Shown in pieces: positions 14,406 through 23,526 of a DNA stretch of 64,000 nucleotides. The first letter of the stretch is position 1. Each line of letters opens with the position of its first letter. Made by a program: the position numbers and the translations under genes. The notes beneath the pieces are model-generated. The model was given only the letters and a program-made list of their open reading frames with translations, did not search any database and was not told the origin of the DNA. The stretch is from DASUPK01 sp963695805 (GTDB lineage: Bacteria > Actinomycetota > Thermoleophilia > Solirubrobacterales > 70-9): positions 124,001-188,000 of the forward strand of contig CAVOHV010000015.1 in assembly GCA_963695805.1 (NCBI GenBank), read 5' to 3'.

Positions 14406-15626
14406 ATGAGCATTCTCGACGACGCGATCCGCGAACACCTCGATCTGAAGCGCAGGCACGGAGCCCGCGAGGCGGAGCTGCGGGAGATCGAGGACGAGGC
14501 CTTCGGGCAGGGCGACCAGCCGGATCCCTTCGTGGCGGGTGAGCTCTACACCGAGGTCCGCGCGGTCGAGGCCGCGGAGGGAGGCAACGAGGAGCCGACG
14601 CGCCTGGTCGAAGCAGAGGCACTTCGCTCCACGGAGCCCACGTCCGAGCCTCAGGCGCCTCCCTCAACGGAGCCCACTTCCGAGCCCGACGCGCCGCGAC
14701 CTTCCGAGCCGATGCCGATGCCGACACTGGAGCCGGAGACCTCGGATCAGCCGGTGGATCTCGAGCCGCCGAGCCAGGTCCCGGGCCAGGTGGAGCTTCC
14801 CGGCCAGGACGAGATTCCCGGCCAGGAGCGGCTCGACGCCGAGCCGGAGCCCTCGCCGTCGAACGACGAGCCGGAGAGCTACCGCCCAGCTGAGCAGACC
14901 TCCGAACAGCCGGAGGCGCCCGCCCCGTCTGAGTCGCTCGAGGAGCTGATCGCGGAGGAGGAGCCGTTCCCGGAGGACAGCGCGGCGCCGCCGCCCGCCC
15001 CGCCCGAGGCGGAGCCGGCCCCCCAGTCTCGGCCTCTGGAGCCGGAGCCGGATGCACAGGCGCCTCCGGAGCCCGAGAGCTTGGTGCCCGACCCGCCGCC
15101 GCCCCCGCCCGAGCCCGGCACCGAGCCGCCCGGGAGGGCCCGCGGCAGGGTGGATGTGCCGACGCAGGAGCACCCGCCACCGGGCGACACCGGCGACCTG
15201 CCCCCGCTTCCCGGCGACGAGGCTGAGCTCGGCCGGCCGGACACCACCTATGAGCCGCCTCCCCTCGAGGAGCCGCCCTCCGACGAGGAGCCGCTTCCGA
15301 GCGACGACACATCCTCTGGCTCCGATGGCCCGGACCTCTATGACTTCGAGACCGACGAGGACACGGTCCCGCCGCCATCAGTCCAACCGGCGGTCGACGA
15401 TGACTTCGAGGCGCTCGGTCCAGCGGAGGAGGAGGCCCCGTACCTCGAGGAGGAGGAGCCGTATGCGGAGGAGCCGGGGACCGAGGTCAGGCCCGCCGTC
15501 GAGCCCGAGGACTCCGGGGAGCGCAGGCCCTCGGATACCGAGGAGCACTTCGAAGAGGAGGAGGCGGGGGAGGAGGACCTGTGGTTCGAGAAGGGTCCGC
15601 CGAAGGACTTCGACTTCGATGACTAG
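14406..15626 (+). CDS. acidic, proline-rich disordered protein
   Basis: 406 aa from the ATG at 14406, preferred because MSILDDAIREHLDLKRRHGA is a helical, conserved-looking start (an in-frame ATG at 14355 is possible). Residues about 10-50 form a charged helix. The following 330 residues are almost only Glu, Pro, Asp, Ser and Ala with imperfect repeats (STEPTSEPQAPP; EIPGQ/ELPGQ units). The end DLWFEKGPPKDFDFDD is aromatic-acidic and probably a binding motif. There is no signal peptide or enzyme motif. Its 3' end overlaps the convergent glutamate dehydrogenase stop by 3 bp. Confidence 0.65.
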   Translation: MSILDDAIREHLDLKRRHGAREAELREIEDEAFGQGDQPDPFVAGELYTEVRAVEAAEGGNEEPTRLVEAEALRSTEPTSEPQAPPSTEPTSEPDAPRPSEPMPMPTLEPETSDQPVDLEPPSQVPGQVELPGQDEIPGQERLDAEPEPSPSNDEPESYRPAEQTSEQPEAPAPSESLEELIAEEEPFPEDSAAPPPAPPEAEPAPQSRPLEPEPDAQAPPEPESLVPDPPPPPPEPGTEPPGRARGRVDVPTQEHPPPGDTGDLPPLPGDEAELGRPDTTYEPPPLEEPPSDEEPLPSDDTSSGSDGPDLYDFETDEDTVPPPSVQPAVDDDFEALGPAEEEAPYLEEEEPYAEEPGTEVRPAVEPEDSGERRPSDTEEHFEEEEAGEEDLWFEKGPPKDFDFDD

Positions 15627-16993
15627 ACGTAGCCCCGAGTGCGGCTAGCCTCGACCACTCTCTCGATCCCGACCAGATAGGCCGCCTCCCGCAGTGAGAT
15701 GCGCTCCTCCCTGGCGCGCGAGCTCACGTCGCGGTAGGCGCGGCGCATGATCCCGCCGAGTTTGTCGTTCACCTCCCGCTCCGACCAGCGGAAGTGCTGC
15801 AGGTTCTGGACCCACTCGAAGTAGGAGCAGACGACGCCGCCCGCGTTCGCCATCACGTCCGGTACGACGTGAACGCCCTTCTCCTGGAGGATCTCGTCCG
15901 CGGCCGGGGTGGTCGGGCTGTTTGCGCCTTCGATGATCATCCGAGTGTTGATGCGGTCGGCGTTGCCCTCGTGGATCATGCCGCCGAGCGCCGCCGGGAT
16001 CAGCACGTCGCACTCGATTGCGAGCAGGTCGTCGGGGCTGATCACCTCCGTTCCGGGGAACTCGGTGAGCTCGCCACCGTCGCGCAGGTGCGCGGCGAGG
16101 TCGTCCGCGTCGATACCAGCGTCACTGCGGATCGCGCCGGTGGCGTCGGAGACGCCGACCATTCTCGCGCCGAGCTGCTGCAGGATGCGGGCGGCCCAGG
16201 AGCCGACGTTTCCGTAGCCCTGCACGACGAAGGTGCACTCGGCCGGCGTCAGCCCGATCTGTGGGGCGGCCTCGCGGAACATGAAGACGCAGCCGCGGCC
16301 AGTCGCCTGCTCGCGTCCGTATGAGCCCTCGAGGGCGATCGGCTTGCCGGTGCAGATCGCGGGTGTATGGCCGTGGAGCTTGCCGTACTCGTCCATCAGC
16401 CAGGCCATCACCTGTGCGTCGGTGTTGACATCCGGGGCGGGGATGTCGCGGGTCGGGCCCAGGATCTTCTCGATCTTGTCCATGAAGGAGCGGGTGATCG
16501 TCTGAAGCTCTGCGCGATCGAGCCGGTCGGCCGGGCAGTTGATCCCGCCCTTTGCTCCACCGAACGGAATGTTCGCGACGGCGGTCTTCCAGGTCATCAG
16601 GCAGGCGAGGGCCCGGACCTCGTCGACGTCGACCTCGGGGTGGTACCGGATGCCGCCCTTGTAGGGGCCCCGCGCGCCGTTGTGCTGAATCCGATAGCCG
16701 GAGAAGGTGTGGATCTTGCCGTCCGAGAGCCGCACCGGGATCTGCACGGTGACCTCGCGGTAAGGGGTCCAGAAGACGGTGCGGACGTCGTCGGGCAGCT
16801 GGAGGCGCTCGACGGCGCCGTCGAAGTAGTGCCGGACGCTGTCGAGGTTCGAGACCTCCGCCCGCTGGCCGGGCTTGGGCTCGCCCTCGGCAACGGCGCG
16901 CTCCTTGGCCTCGTCGACGGCGGTGGGCGACTTGTCGGTCGCCTCGCCGTTTCCAGCCGGTTGGTCTCGCTTGGCCCTGGTGGCCATCATCAT
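15623..16993 (-). CDS. Glu/Leu/Phe/Val dehydrogenase family, probable glutamate dehydrogenase
   Basis: 456 aa. About 40 polar residues precede the catalytic domain, which shows GPYKGGIRYHPEVDVDEV, the GGAKGGI loop with the substrate-binding lysines, and PDVNTDAQVMAWLMDEYG. The Rossmann domain has VVQGYGNVGSWAARIL. The length and the KGGIRYHP/GGAKGG patterns fit NAD(P)-dependent glutamate dehydrogenase, which links 2-oxoglutarate and ammonia to glutamate. Because the family also includes leucine and valine enzymes, substrate is not certain. A shorter, leucine-type relative lies at 25654-26721. Confidence 0.85.
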   Translation of the reverse strand: MMMATRAKRDQPAGNGEATDKSPTAVDEAKERAVAEGEPKPGQRAEVSNLDSVRHYFDGAVERLQLPDDVRTVFWTPYREVTVQIPVRLSDGKIHTFSGYRIQHNGARGPYKGGIRYHPEVDVDEVRALACLMTWKTAVANIPFGGAKGGINCPADRLDRAELQTITRSFMDKIEKILGPTRDIPAPDVNTDAQVMAWLMDEYGKLHGHTPAICTGKPIALEGSYGREQATGRGCVFMFREAAPQIGLTPAECTFVVQGYGNVGSWAARILQQLGARMVGVSDATGAIRSDAGIDADDLAAHLRDGGELTEFPGTEVISPDDLLAIECDVLIPAALGGMIHEGNADRINTRMIIEGANSPTTPAADEILQEKGVHVVPDVMANAGGVVCSYFEWVQNLQHFRWSEREVNDKLGGIMRRAYRDVSSRAREERISLREAAYLVGIERVVEASRTRGYV

Positions 16994-17080
16994 TCCCGGG
17001 GCAGCTTGCGCCCGCGTCGCCAGTCTCTCACAGCGCGATTCACGTCGGTGCGAATCCCGGGCCTACAATCGGCCACCCAC

Positions 17081-17153
17081 GGGGCCATAGCTCAGTTGGG
17101 AGAGCGTTCGGTTTGCATCCGAAAGGTCGCGGGTTCGAGTCCCGCTGGCTCCA
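17081..17153 (+). tRNA. tRNA-Ala (anticodon TGC)
   Basis: 73 nt, acceptor GGGGCCA/TGGCTCC with G3-U70, D arm GCTCAGTTGGGAGAGC, anticodon loop TTTGCAT, T arm GCGGGTTCGAGTCCCGC. CCA is not encoded. The convergent gene's stop begins at the very next base. Confidence 0.95.
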
Positions 17154-17492
17154 CTAGACGTGGAAGTCGAGAATCAGCTCGACCGGAAGAGGCGGCTGCG
17201 AGACATCACGTCCATGCACTTCCTGCATCCGCTCGACGAACCATCGACTGATGTCCGCATCCGACGTGACAAAGCGCTGGTGGGCATCAGGATCGGTTCC
17301 CTCGACGTAAACGATGGCCAGGGTGCCGCCGTCGGGCATCTCCTGATGCCAGACGGCTTGGCGCGTGATCCCGGCCTCTTTCAGCGCCGCTGCATATTCA
17401 TCCCGGCGAGCGCCCGCCATCTCCTCCCTCGTTTCGCGATCAAGCTCCGCCTTCTCACGCCTGATGGGAATTGCGAAGACGATCTCGGTCAT
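17154..17492 (-). CDS. conserved hypothetical protein, ferredoxin-like fold
   Basis: 112 aa. The strand-helix-strand pattern (TEIVFAIPIRREKAEL; GARRDEYAAALKEAGITRQAVW; GTLAIVYVEGTDPDAHQRFV) resembles small dimeric alpha-beta barrel proteins such as DUF6176, but I cannot assign it firmly. It has no signal peptide or membrane segment. It ends directly against tRNA-Ala and is 58 bp downstream of the SDR gene, so it could be the last member of that operon. Confidence 0.6.
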   Translation of the reverse strand: MTEIVFAIPIRREKAELDRETREEMAGARRDEYAAALKEAGITRQAVWHQEMPDGGTLAIVYVEGTDPDAHQRFVTSDADISRWFVERMQEVHGRDVSQPPLPVELILDFHV

Positions 17493-17550
17493 AGCGCTTT
17501 TCCTTCCCTCGAAACGACCTTGTCGACTGAACCTACAGGGAGCCGGGCGG

Positions 17551-18234
17551 TCACCAGGCCTCGGCGCCGCTCATATCGAAGAATCCGCCGGTGGGCCCGT
17601 CAGGGGCGACCAGCGCGTAGCGGACGATCGCCTCTGCTCCCTCCTCGACGGTCTGGGTGCCTCGATTCTGGTTGAAGTCGGTCGCCGTGAAGCCCGGATC
17701 GACGGAGTTGACGCGCATCATCGGGAAGGCGGCGGCGTAGCGGATGGTCAGCATGTTGAGTGCGGCCTTGGACGAGGCATAGACCGGATAGTTCGCCTCG
17801 CTCAGGGGGCTGGCGGGGTCAGAAGCGAGGGCGAGAGAGCCGACGCCGCTCGAGACGTTGACGATCACGGGCGCCGGAGACCTCTCGAGGAGCGGGATGA
17901 ATGCGTGAAGGACGCGGACGGGCCCGAACACGTTCGTTTCATAGACCTTGCGCATGTCGTCGACCGTCGCTTCGCCGGGGACGATGCGCCCGCCGCTGAT
18001 GCCCGCGTTGTTGACCAGCACGTCCAGTCCTCCGACGGTGTCGACCGCGGCGGCAACCGAGGCGTCATCGGTGACGTCAAGCTGCACGAATCTGCCGCCG
18101 ATTGCGTCGGCCGCCTGCTCGCCCCGGGAGATGTCGCGCGCTCCGACCCACACCTGCTGGCCGGCGCCCGCCAGCTGACGAGCCGCCTCGAAGCCGAGCC
18201 CCCTGCTTGCCCCCGTGATCAGTGTCGTCGTCAT
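17551..18234 (-). CDS. short-chain dehydrogenase/reductase
   Basis: 227 aa, a classical SDR. The cofactor motif is TGASRGLG (residues 7-14), the NNAG motif lies at about 90, VNVSSGVGSL supplies the Ser, and YASSK the catalytic Tyr and Lys. The PGFTATDFN loop follows. The substrate is probably a small carbonyl compound or alcohol with NAD(P)H; it cannot be named. It lies 4 bp behind the aldo/keto reductase gene, so the two reductases are likely one operon. Confidence 0.9.
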   Translation of the reverse strand: MTTTLITGASRGLGFEAARQLAGAGQQVWVGARDISRGEQAADAIGGRFVQLDVTDDASVAAAVDTVGGLDVLVNNAGISGGRIVPGEATVDDMRKVYETNVFGPVRVLHAFIPLLERSPAPVIVNVSSGVGSLALASDPASPLSEANYPVYASSKAALNMLTIRYAAAFPMMRVNSVDPGFTATDFNQNRGTQTVEEGAEAIVRYALVAPDGPTGGFFDMSGAEAW

Positions 18235-18238
18235 GACT

Positions 18239-19024
18239 TTAGGAGAGGGCTTCGAACTCCTCGTCGGTGAGCTCGATCTCGAGCGCGGAGATGTCCTCCC
18301 GGAGGTGGTCGATCGAGAGCGTGCCGGGGATCGGCAGCGTGACCGGTGAGCGACGCAGCAGCCAGGCGAGTGCGATCTGCTCCGGTGACGCCCCGTGGCT
18401 CTCCGCGACCTGCTCGAGTGCCGGCGGCCCGCCGCCCTTGAGCGGGTAGTACGGCACGAAGACGATTCCGTTCTCCTCGCAGTAGTCGACCACGTCGTCC
18501 GAGCCTCGATCCGCGACGTTGTAGTGGTTCTGCACCGCGGCGATCGGCACGACCCGCCGCGCGGCCTCGACCTGCTCGACGCTGACGGCGGAGACCCCGA
18601 CCTCCTTGATTCTTCCGGCGTCGCGGTACTCCGCGATCACCCCCAGGCTCACCTCCAGCGGCGTCTCCGGGTCGACGCGGTGCAGGTAGTAGAGGTCGAT
18701 GACGTCCGTGCGCAGGCTCTCGAGGCTCTGCTCGATCTGCGCGCGGAGCTCTTCCGGGCTACCCCTGCCGCTGTAGCCCCCCTTCGTCGCAACCACGAGG
18801 CCGTCAGCCTTCGGTGAGAGCGCCGCTCCGATCGCTCGCTCGCTGTCCCCGCCCGAGTAGACGTGGGCCGTGTCGATCATGCCGAGCCCCGCCTCGACGG
18901 CCTCGCGCAGGAACTCGTGGTGCCCGGGCGTCGAGGTGAGTCGGTTGGTGCCCAGCCCGATCCGCCCGACCTCGATGCCCGCGACCGTGAGCGTCCGTGA
19001 CGCCGCTGAGGGCTGTGTGGACAT
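18239..19024 (-). CDS. aldo/keto reductase
   Basis: 261 aa TIM-barrel enzyme. The catalytic tetrad is visible as Asp and Tyr in MIDTAHVYSGG, Lys in VVATKGGYSG and His in YYLHRVDPETPLE. The C-terminal WLLRRSPVTLPIPGTLS binds NADPH. Shorter than many AKR proteins but complete for this subgroup. The substrate is unknown. It is the upstream partner of the SDR gene. Confidence 0.9.
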   Translation of the reverse strand: MSTQPSAASRTLTVAGIEVGRIGLGTNRLTSTPGHHEFLREAVEAGLGMIDTAHVYSGGDSERAIGAALSPKADGLVVATKGGYSGRGSPEELRAQIEQSLESLRTDVIDLYYLHRVDPETPLEVSLGVIAEYRDAGRIKEVGVSAVSVEQVEAARRVVPIAAVQNHYNVADRGSDDVVDYCEENGIVFVPYYPLKGGGPPALEQVAESHGASPEQIALAWLLRRSPVTLPIPGTLSIDHLREDISALEIELTDEEFEALS

Positions 19025-19090
19025 GTGATCAGACTATGAAAATGGCGGCCTCGGCCAGCCCAGCTGATCCAATTTCGCAAAAGTGCCGCC

Positions 19091-19993
19091 TCAGTAGAAG
19101 ACGCAAGTGCTGGCCAGCACGAACAGCACCGCAATCGGGCACACGACCAGTCCGGCCAGCGCGACGATCCACCTGCGCAGGATGAGGGCGCCAACGGCGG
19201 TCGCCATCGCCCCGATCGCGGTCACCGCAGCAACCGAGTCGATCGGGCTGGTCCAGTCCGGAGGGCTCGCGCTTGCGTCGCACCCGGGCTGAGCCAGGAC
19301 GAAGACGATGGCGAACAGGCAGGTGACGGTGGTGAGGCCGATCGTGGCGAGGGATAGCCAGTCCGCAAGCTGCTCCATCCGCGAGCGTTTCAGCTGCCCT
19401 GCAGTCCCGATGTGAATGGCGAGCTTGCCCGCCTGCATCAACATCTCCTTGACGCCATTCGTCTGGCCCTGCTCGGCCCAGCCCTCGGAGCGGCCCACGA
19501 GGGTTCCAGCCGCCGCCGCGACCAGCAGCACCACCGGGATCATCAGGGTGGGGGCCGGCGGGGGCGACACGGAGCTGCCGTCCGTGGCCAGCAGAAGAAC
19601 GACCGCCCCGATCCCAAGCCAGACGCCGGTAACGCCGAGGTTGGTGAAGATGCGGATCCACCCCCTGCGCGCGGTCGAGCGCAGCCTGTGGGCGACCGTC
19701 AGGGCCACGATCGCGAGGATCGCGAACGCATAGAGCCAGGCGCGCGAGTCGAACTGGTCCTGGAGTGGCTCGGCGGCACGATCCCGCGCCACCTGCTCGC
19801 TCAGCCTCGCGTTGCGGCAGGCCGCATCCGCCGGGAGACAGGCGACCGATTCGTCGGGCAGCCGGGATTCGGTGTGCACGAGGTCACCGGCAGCGAAGCC
19901 AAGAATGAGTGCGCACAACGCGAGACCGACCAAGGTGTAGCGCGAGGGTGCGCGAAAGCGCAAACCGTCTGACGTTGGAATGCGCGTGTCCAC
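19091..19993 (-). CDS. multi-pass membrane protein of unknown function
   Basis: 300 aa with about seven hydrophobic segments (near residues 22-36, 88-104, 120-138, 150-165, 212-234, 250-268 and 275-296). An N-terminal loop after the first segment has two Cys (CLPADAACRNARLSEQ). No transporter or enzyme motif is recognised. The first 20 residues include part of a dispersed palindromic repeat (residues about 9-18, SDGLRFRAPS), which suggests that the start region was altered by an insertion; an internal start cannot be excluded. Confidence 0.6.
   Translation of the reverse strand: MDTRIPTSDGLRFRAPSRYTLVGLALCALILGFAAGDLVHTESRLPDESVACLPADAACRNARLSEQVARDRAAEPLQDQFDSRAWLYAFAILAIVALTVAHRLRSTARRGWIRIFTNLGVTGVWLGIGAVVLLLATDGSSVSPPPAPTLMIPVVLLVAAAAGTLVGRSEGWAEQGQTNGVKEMLMQAGKLAIHIGTAGQLKRSRMEQLADWLSLATIGLTTVTCLFAIVFVLAQPGCDASASPPDWTSPIDSVAAVTAIGAMATAVGALILRRWIVALAGLVVCPIAVLFVLASTCVFY
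19940..19969 (-). repeat. palindromic repeat, diverged copy (in coding sequence)
   Basis: Minus strand GACGGTTTGCGC, loop TTTC, GCGCACC, then CTCGCGC. Matches the 30-nt family core with several changes. It lies in the first codons of the membrane protein gene. Confidence 0.5.
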
Positions 19994-20003
19994 CGAGGGC
20001 CGG

Positions 20004-21101
20004 CTACCCGGTCGGCGGCGGCTCCACCGGTGGTGCGGGCGCCGTGGGCGCGATCGCCCCGACCTCCTGGAAACCCGCCCGCAGCAGGGCGGGCACCTGG
20101 GTGAGCGGACTGGGTGAATGCAGCAGGACGAGCCCGAGGTGATGCCGGCCGAGCCGCGCGGTGGTGACGTAGCAGCTGCCGGCGGCGTCGGTGAAGCCGG
20201 TCTTCAATCCCGTCACCTGGGCACCGGGGACGCCGTTGAGGCCGTGCTGCAGGAAGTAGTGGTTGTTGGTCAGGTAGAGATGCTTGCCCTTGATCGGAAA
20301 GCGGGGCTTGGCGTACCGCGTCTGGGCGATCTGGGCGATCCGCTTGTTGGCCAGGTCGGCCCTCGCGAGAGCCGCCAGGTCGCGCGGGCACGAGTGGTTG
20401 CCGCGGTCGCGCAACCCGTTGGGGGTCGTGAAATGTGTGCAGGTGAGTCCCATCGAGCGCGCCTGCGCGTTCATCTCCTTGATGAAGTGGGGGACACTGC
20501 CGCCGTCGTGTTCGGCGAGGGCGACCGCCGCGTCGTTCGCCGAGATCAGGATCAGCGCCTTCAGGAGGGCGTCGAGCGGGACCTTCTGGCCGCGCGGCAG
20601 CAGCCCCGTCGCCGACCCCTGAGTGTGCGCCGCGTTGCGGCTCACCATCACGTGCCCGTCAGGTGGATCCGTTCGGGCGACCATCAGCGCGGTCATCATC
20701 TTCGTCAGGCTCGCGATCGGCCGCTGGAGGTCCGGTTTGCGCTGCCACAGCACCTCGCCCGTCTTCAGGTCGAAGAGAATCCCCGCAACCGGCGGGTGCT
20801 TGAACCGGTAGCGCACCGGCGGCGGCCCCGTCATGGGCTCCAGCGCGAAGCGGATGTCGTCGGGACGCTCCGCCGGCGCGAGGTCGGGCGTGGGCCGGCC
20901 GGTGGCTCCCTTGGATCGCGAGCCCGAATCGCCCAGGACGCCGTTCGCACCGGACCCATCGGCCGCGGAGAGCGTCCGATTCGAGCCGGTCGGCTGCGTT
21001 TCGCCATTTCCGGCGCGCTCCGGCCAGATCGCGATAGCGATGAAGGCCACGGCGCCGAAGGCGACCAACAGCCCCAGGATGACCGCGATCCGCTTAATCA
21101 T
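20004..21101 (-). CDS. D-alanyl-D-alanine carboxypeptidase (S11, DacF-like)
   Basis: 365 aa. An N-terminal membrane anchor (residues 5-27) is followed by a Ser/Gly/Pro-rich linker of about 75 residues and the penicillin-binding domain. Its three motifs are SLTKMM (SxxK), SAND (SxN) and GLKTGFTD (KTG). The enzyme removes the terminal D-Ala from peptidoglycan stem peptides outside the membrane. The tail is rich in Pro and Ala. The start overlaps the stop region of the small membrane protein gene by 8 bp, so they share an mRNA. Confidence 0.9.
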   Translation of the reverse strand: MIKRIAVILGLLVAFGAVAFIAIAIWPERAGNGETQPTGSNRTLSAADGSGANGVLGDSGSRSKGATGRPTPDLAPAERPDDIRFALEPMTGPPPVRYRFKHPPVAGILFDLKTGEVLWQRKPDLQRPIASLTKMMTALMVARTDPPDGHVMVSRNAAHTQGSATGLLPRGQKVPLDALLKALILISANDAAVALAEHDGGSVPHFIKEMNAQARSMGLTCTHFTTPNGLRDRGNHSCPRDLAALARADLANKRIAQIAQTRYAKPRFPIKGKHLYLTNNHYFLQHGLNGVPGAQVTGLKTGFTDAAGSCYVTTARLGRHHLGLVLLHSPSPLTQVPALLRAGFQEVGAIAPTAPAPPVEPPPTG

Positions 21102-21309
21102 CGGGCGGGTTGCGGAGCGCTCCGATCAGGCCGGCCGCGATCATCCCGATGATCAGCAGCGAGATGCCGTACAGGATGATCGCCCCGATGTCGCCGTACG
21201 TCCGCAGGTGCAGCCCGGTGTCGGCGATCACGTAGATCGTCACGACCGCGAAGAACCCGCAGAACAGCAGGCCGAGCACGAGCAGCGCGTTCCGGAGGTC
21301 GGGATCCAA
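21094..21309 (-). CDS. small two-helix membrane protein
   Basis: 71 aa with two membrane helices (about 8-28 and 42-64) and a short loop, ending in an acidic tail. No family is recognised. It lies between the rhomboid gene (6 bp upstream) and the carboxypeptidase gene (8-bp overlap), so it belongs to an envelope operon. Confidence 0.65.
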   Translation of the reverse strand: MDPDLRNALLVLGLLFCGFFAVVTIYVIADTGLHLRTYGDIGAIILYGISLLIIGMIAAGLIGALRNPPDD

Positions 21310-21315
21310 TTTGGC

Positions 21316-22185
21316 TCAGTAGACCGGTAATCGCGGCGGTTCTTCTCTGTCTCTGCCGCCCGTCGCAGCAAGGATGACCGCGGCAACGGCCAGTCCGAAG
21401 ACGAACCCGCCCACATGGGCGAAATAGGCGACTCCCTCGCCGCCGCCCGGGTCGACCGCGACCTGGCCCAATGCAGGGATGAACTGGAGGATGAACCAGA
21501 TCGCGAGCAGGATCAGCGCCGGGATCTCGACCAGCGTGACGAAGAAGATGATGAAGATCAGGGTCAGGACCCGGGCCCGCGGATACAGGAGGGCGTAGGC
21601 CCCGAGAACGCCTGCGATCGCGCCGCTGGCGCCGATGGTGGGCGCAGTCGAGGAGCTGTCGATCACCGCCTGCGTGTAGACGGCGATCAGTCCCGCGAGC
21701 AGGTAGAAGATCAGGAACTTCGCCCGGCCCAGGCGGTCCTCGATGTTGTTCCCAAAGACCCAGAGGAAGAGCATGTTTCCCGCGATGTGGAGGAAGCCCC
21801 CGTGCATGAACATCGAGGTGAAGAGCGTCACCCACCAGGCTGCCTGATTGATCGGGATCGGCCGGGCATCGGGGTTCTGCTGGCCGATTGCGACCGCCTG
21901 GTCGTAGTCCTTGGTGCCGGGACAGACGACCCCCGCCTCGAACTGCGCCTGTGAGCCGGCGACCGCTCCGATCGCGCAGTCCCGGTCGTCCGCGTGCGTG
22001 ATCCGGTACGGGATCGCCCCGTAATCCAGCGAGCTCTGATCGATGTGCCCGAACCCGACCTGGTCCAGTTTCTTGTCGGTCGGGAAGTTGAGCTGCCAGA
22101 TGAAGACCGCGACGCAGACCACGATCAGCGCAACGGTCACGACCGGGAAGCGCGCGGTCGGGTTGTTGTCCTTGAGCGGAATCAC
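21316..22185 (-). CDS. rhomboid-family intramembrane serine protease
   Basis: 289 aa. The family order is complete: WWVTLFTSMFMHGGFLHIAGNM (helix 2), GASGAIAG with the catalytic Ser, and YFAHVGGFVFG with the catalytic His. A long loop after helix 1 (about residues 35-110) carries two Cys and is probably exposed outside. The C-terminus is cytosolic and basic. Such proteases cut single-pass membrane proteins; the substrate is unknown. Confidence 0.9.
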   Translation of the reverse strand: MIPLKDNNPTARFPVVTVALIVVCVAVFIWQLNFPTDKKLDQVGFGHIDQSSLDYGAIPYRITHADDRDCAIGAVAGSQAQFEAGVVCPGTKDYDQAVAIGQQNPDARPIPINQAAWWVTLFTSMFMHGGFLHIAGNMLFLWVFGNNIEDRLGRAKFLIFYLLAGLIAVYTQAVIDSSSTAPTIGASGAIAGVLGAYALLYPRARVLTLIFIIFFVTLVEIPALILLAIWFILQFIPALGQVAVDPGGGEGVAYFAHVGGFVFGLAVAAVILAATGGRDREEPPRLPVY

Positions 22186-22227
22186 GGGGTCGCGAACACT
22201 AGTTGCGGCCCCGAGAGGACCGAGCAG

Positions 22228-23430
22228 CTATCGCGCGCGCTTGGCGGGGGGCGGAATCTCATCCCGCACCGCCGGCAGCTTCGCCGAACGGGGCGACGGC
22301 AGCGCCACGCGGCCATCCGAGCCGGACGCCACGGCGCCGCCCTTGGTCCAGCGGACCGGCAGTGGATCGCTCTGGAGCAGGGTCGGCCAGGTGGGCACGT
22401 CGAGGTTCCCGGTCTGCGGAAGGCCGTGGCCGGCCTGGAAGGAGTAGACGGCCGCCTGGGTGGAGCCCTGGTAGTAGCCGGTGATCGGCACCGGGTAGCC
22501 GGCCCCTGCCAGCAGCTGCTGCGCCCAGGCGACGAAGTCGCCCTTGGAACCGAGGCGGAGGAACGGATAGCTCGGGTAGGGGGTCACGGCCGCGGGGGAG
22601 ACCTGGCCGCCGAGGGCCTTCCATTGCCGCTTCCCTGCCGACTGCCAGCTCCACCAACTGACGCCGTCGAAGCCGTGCGCCATCGCCAGCGCCCTGAAGC
22701 GCCTGATCTGCCCGGCCTTCGGGTTGTTGTAGACCTGCCCCAGAGGATCGATCTGCCGCTTATAGATCCGGTTCCAGACCCAGGTGTGGGTGAAGCCGGT
22801 GTCGACGGTGGTGCCGATGTCCTTCCAGTAGAGCTGCGGCGCGTTGTACTGGGCGCCTCCCGGGCCGAGGAACACCGAGTAGGGCAGGGCGGGGTGATAG
22901 TCGACGTAGGGGAAGCTGGCGAGCCCGATCGGGTAGTCCGGGCCGACCATCGAGCGGAGCATGCTCATGTAGGTCGAGGCCTGCGGATAGCGGCCCTCGT
23001 ACTGGCTCTCGACGTCCATCACCAGGCAGTCGGCGCCCCGCGCAGCCGCCGCCGCGCCGACGCGCGCCTCCTTGCCGGGCTTCCGCCCGTAGATGAACTG
23101 CCAGGCGCAGACGTTGAGCCCCCGCGCGTGGAGCTGGTTGACCACGGACGAGGTGAACTGTCCCCAGTAGTGCGTCCCGTCCCCGGACTTGATCAGGACG
23201 GTCTCGATCCCGCGCGAGCGGGCCTTGCCCGCGATCTTGCCGACGTTGCCGTGCGAGGAGCGGCTCAGGTACCAGATCCACATCCCGTCGCCCGCCAGCG
23301 GGTTCTTCACCGCCGCCGGGTCATCGGTCGTCTGGGAGACAGCCCCGCCGCTCAGCGGGCCTGCGGCGAGTGCCAGGACGGAGGCAGCCGCGAGCGAGGC
23401 AATCAGGTTTCTGCGTCGGCGGAAACGCAT
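22228..23430 (-). CDS. secreted glycosidase-like protein with peptidoglycan-binding domain
   Basis: 400 aa. The N-terminus is a basic signal peptide (MRFRRRRNLIASLAAASVLA). Residues about 45-285 look like a TIM-barrel of the glycoside-hydrolase type: GMWIWYLSRSSHGNVGKIA, IETVLIKSGDG, ARGLNVCAWQFIYG, ADCLVMDVESQYEG and GFDGVSWWSWQSAG. Residues about 300-365 form a PG_binding_1 domain (LRLGSKGDFVAWAQQLLAG, GYYQGSTQAAVYSFQAGHGL). A role in cell-wall binding is likely; whether it cleaves glycan is not shown. It lies downstream of lipA with a palindromic repeat between. Confidence 0.75.
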   Translation of the reverse strand: MRFRRRRNLIASLAAASVLALAAGPLSGGAVSQTTDDPAAVKNPLAGDGMWIWYLSRSSHGNVGKIAGKARSRGIETVLIKSGDGTHYWGQFTSSVVNQLHARGLNVCAWQFIYGRKPGKEARVGAAAAARGADCLVMDVESQYEGRYPQASTYMSMLRSMVGPDYPIGLASFPYVDYHPALPYSVFLGPGGAQYNAPQLYWKDIGTTVDTGFTHTWVWNRIYKRQIDPLGQVYNNPKAGQIRRFRALAMAHGFDGVSWWSWQSAGKRQWKALGGQVSPAAVTPYPSYPFLRLGSKGDFVAWAQQLLAGAGYPVPITGYYQGSTQAAVYSFQAGHGLPQTGNLDVPTWPTLLQSDPLPVRWTKGGAVASGSDGRVALPSPRSAKLPAVRDEIPPPAKRAR

Positions 23431-23482
23431 GGTGCGAGGCTACGAACCCCGAAACACGCCTCTGCAGGGAAAGGTGCGTGTG

Positions 23483-23512
23483 ATGCGAGGGTGCGCGTCA
23501 GCGCAACCCGTT
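23483..23512 (-). repeat. palindromic repeat, intergenic copy A
   Basis: Minus strand reads AACGGGTTGCGC, loop TGAC, GCGCACCC, TCGCAT. Identical over all 30 nt to copy D at 36962-36991, and both are preceded by GGCTTCGCCAT. It lies between lipA and the secreted hydrolase gene. Confidence 0.8.
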
Positions 23513-23526
23513 CGATGGCGAAGCCG

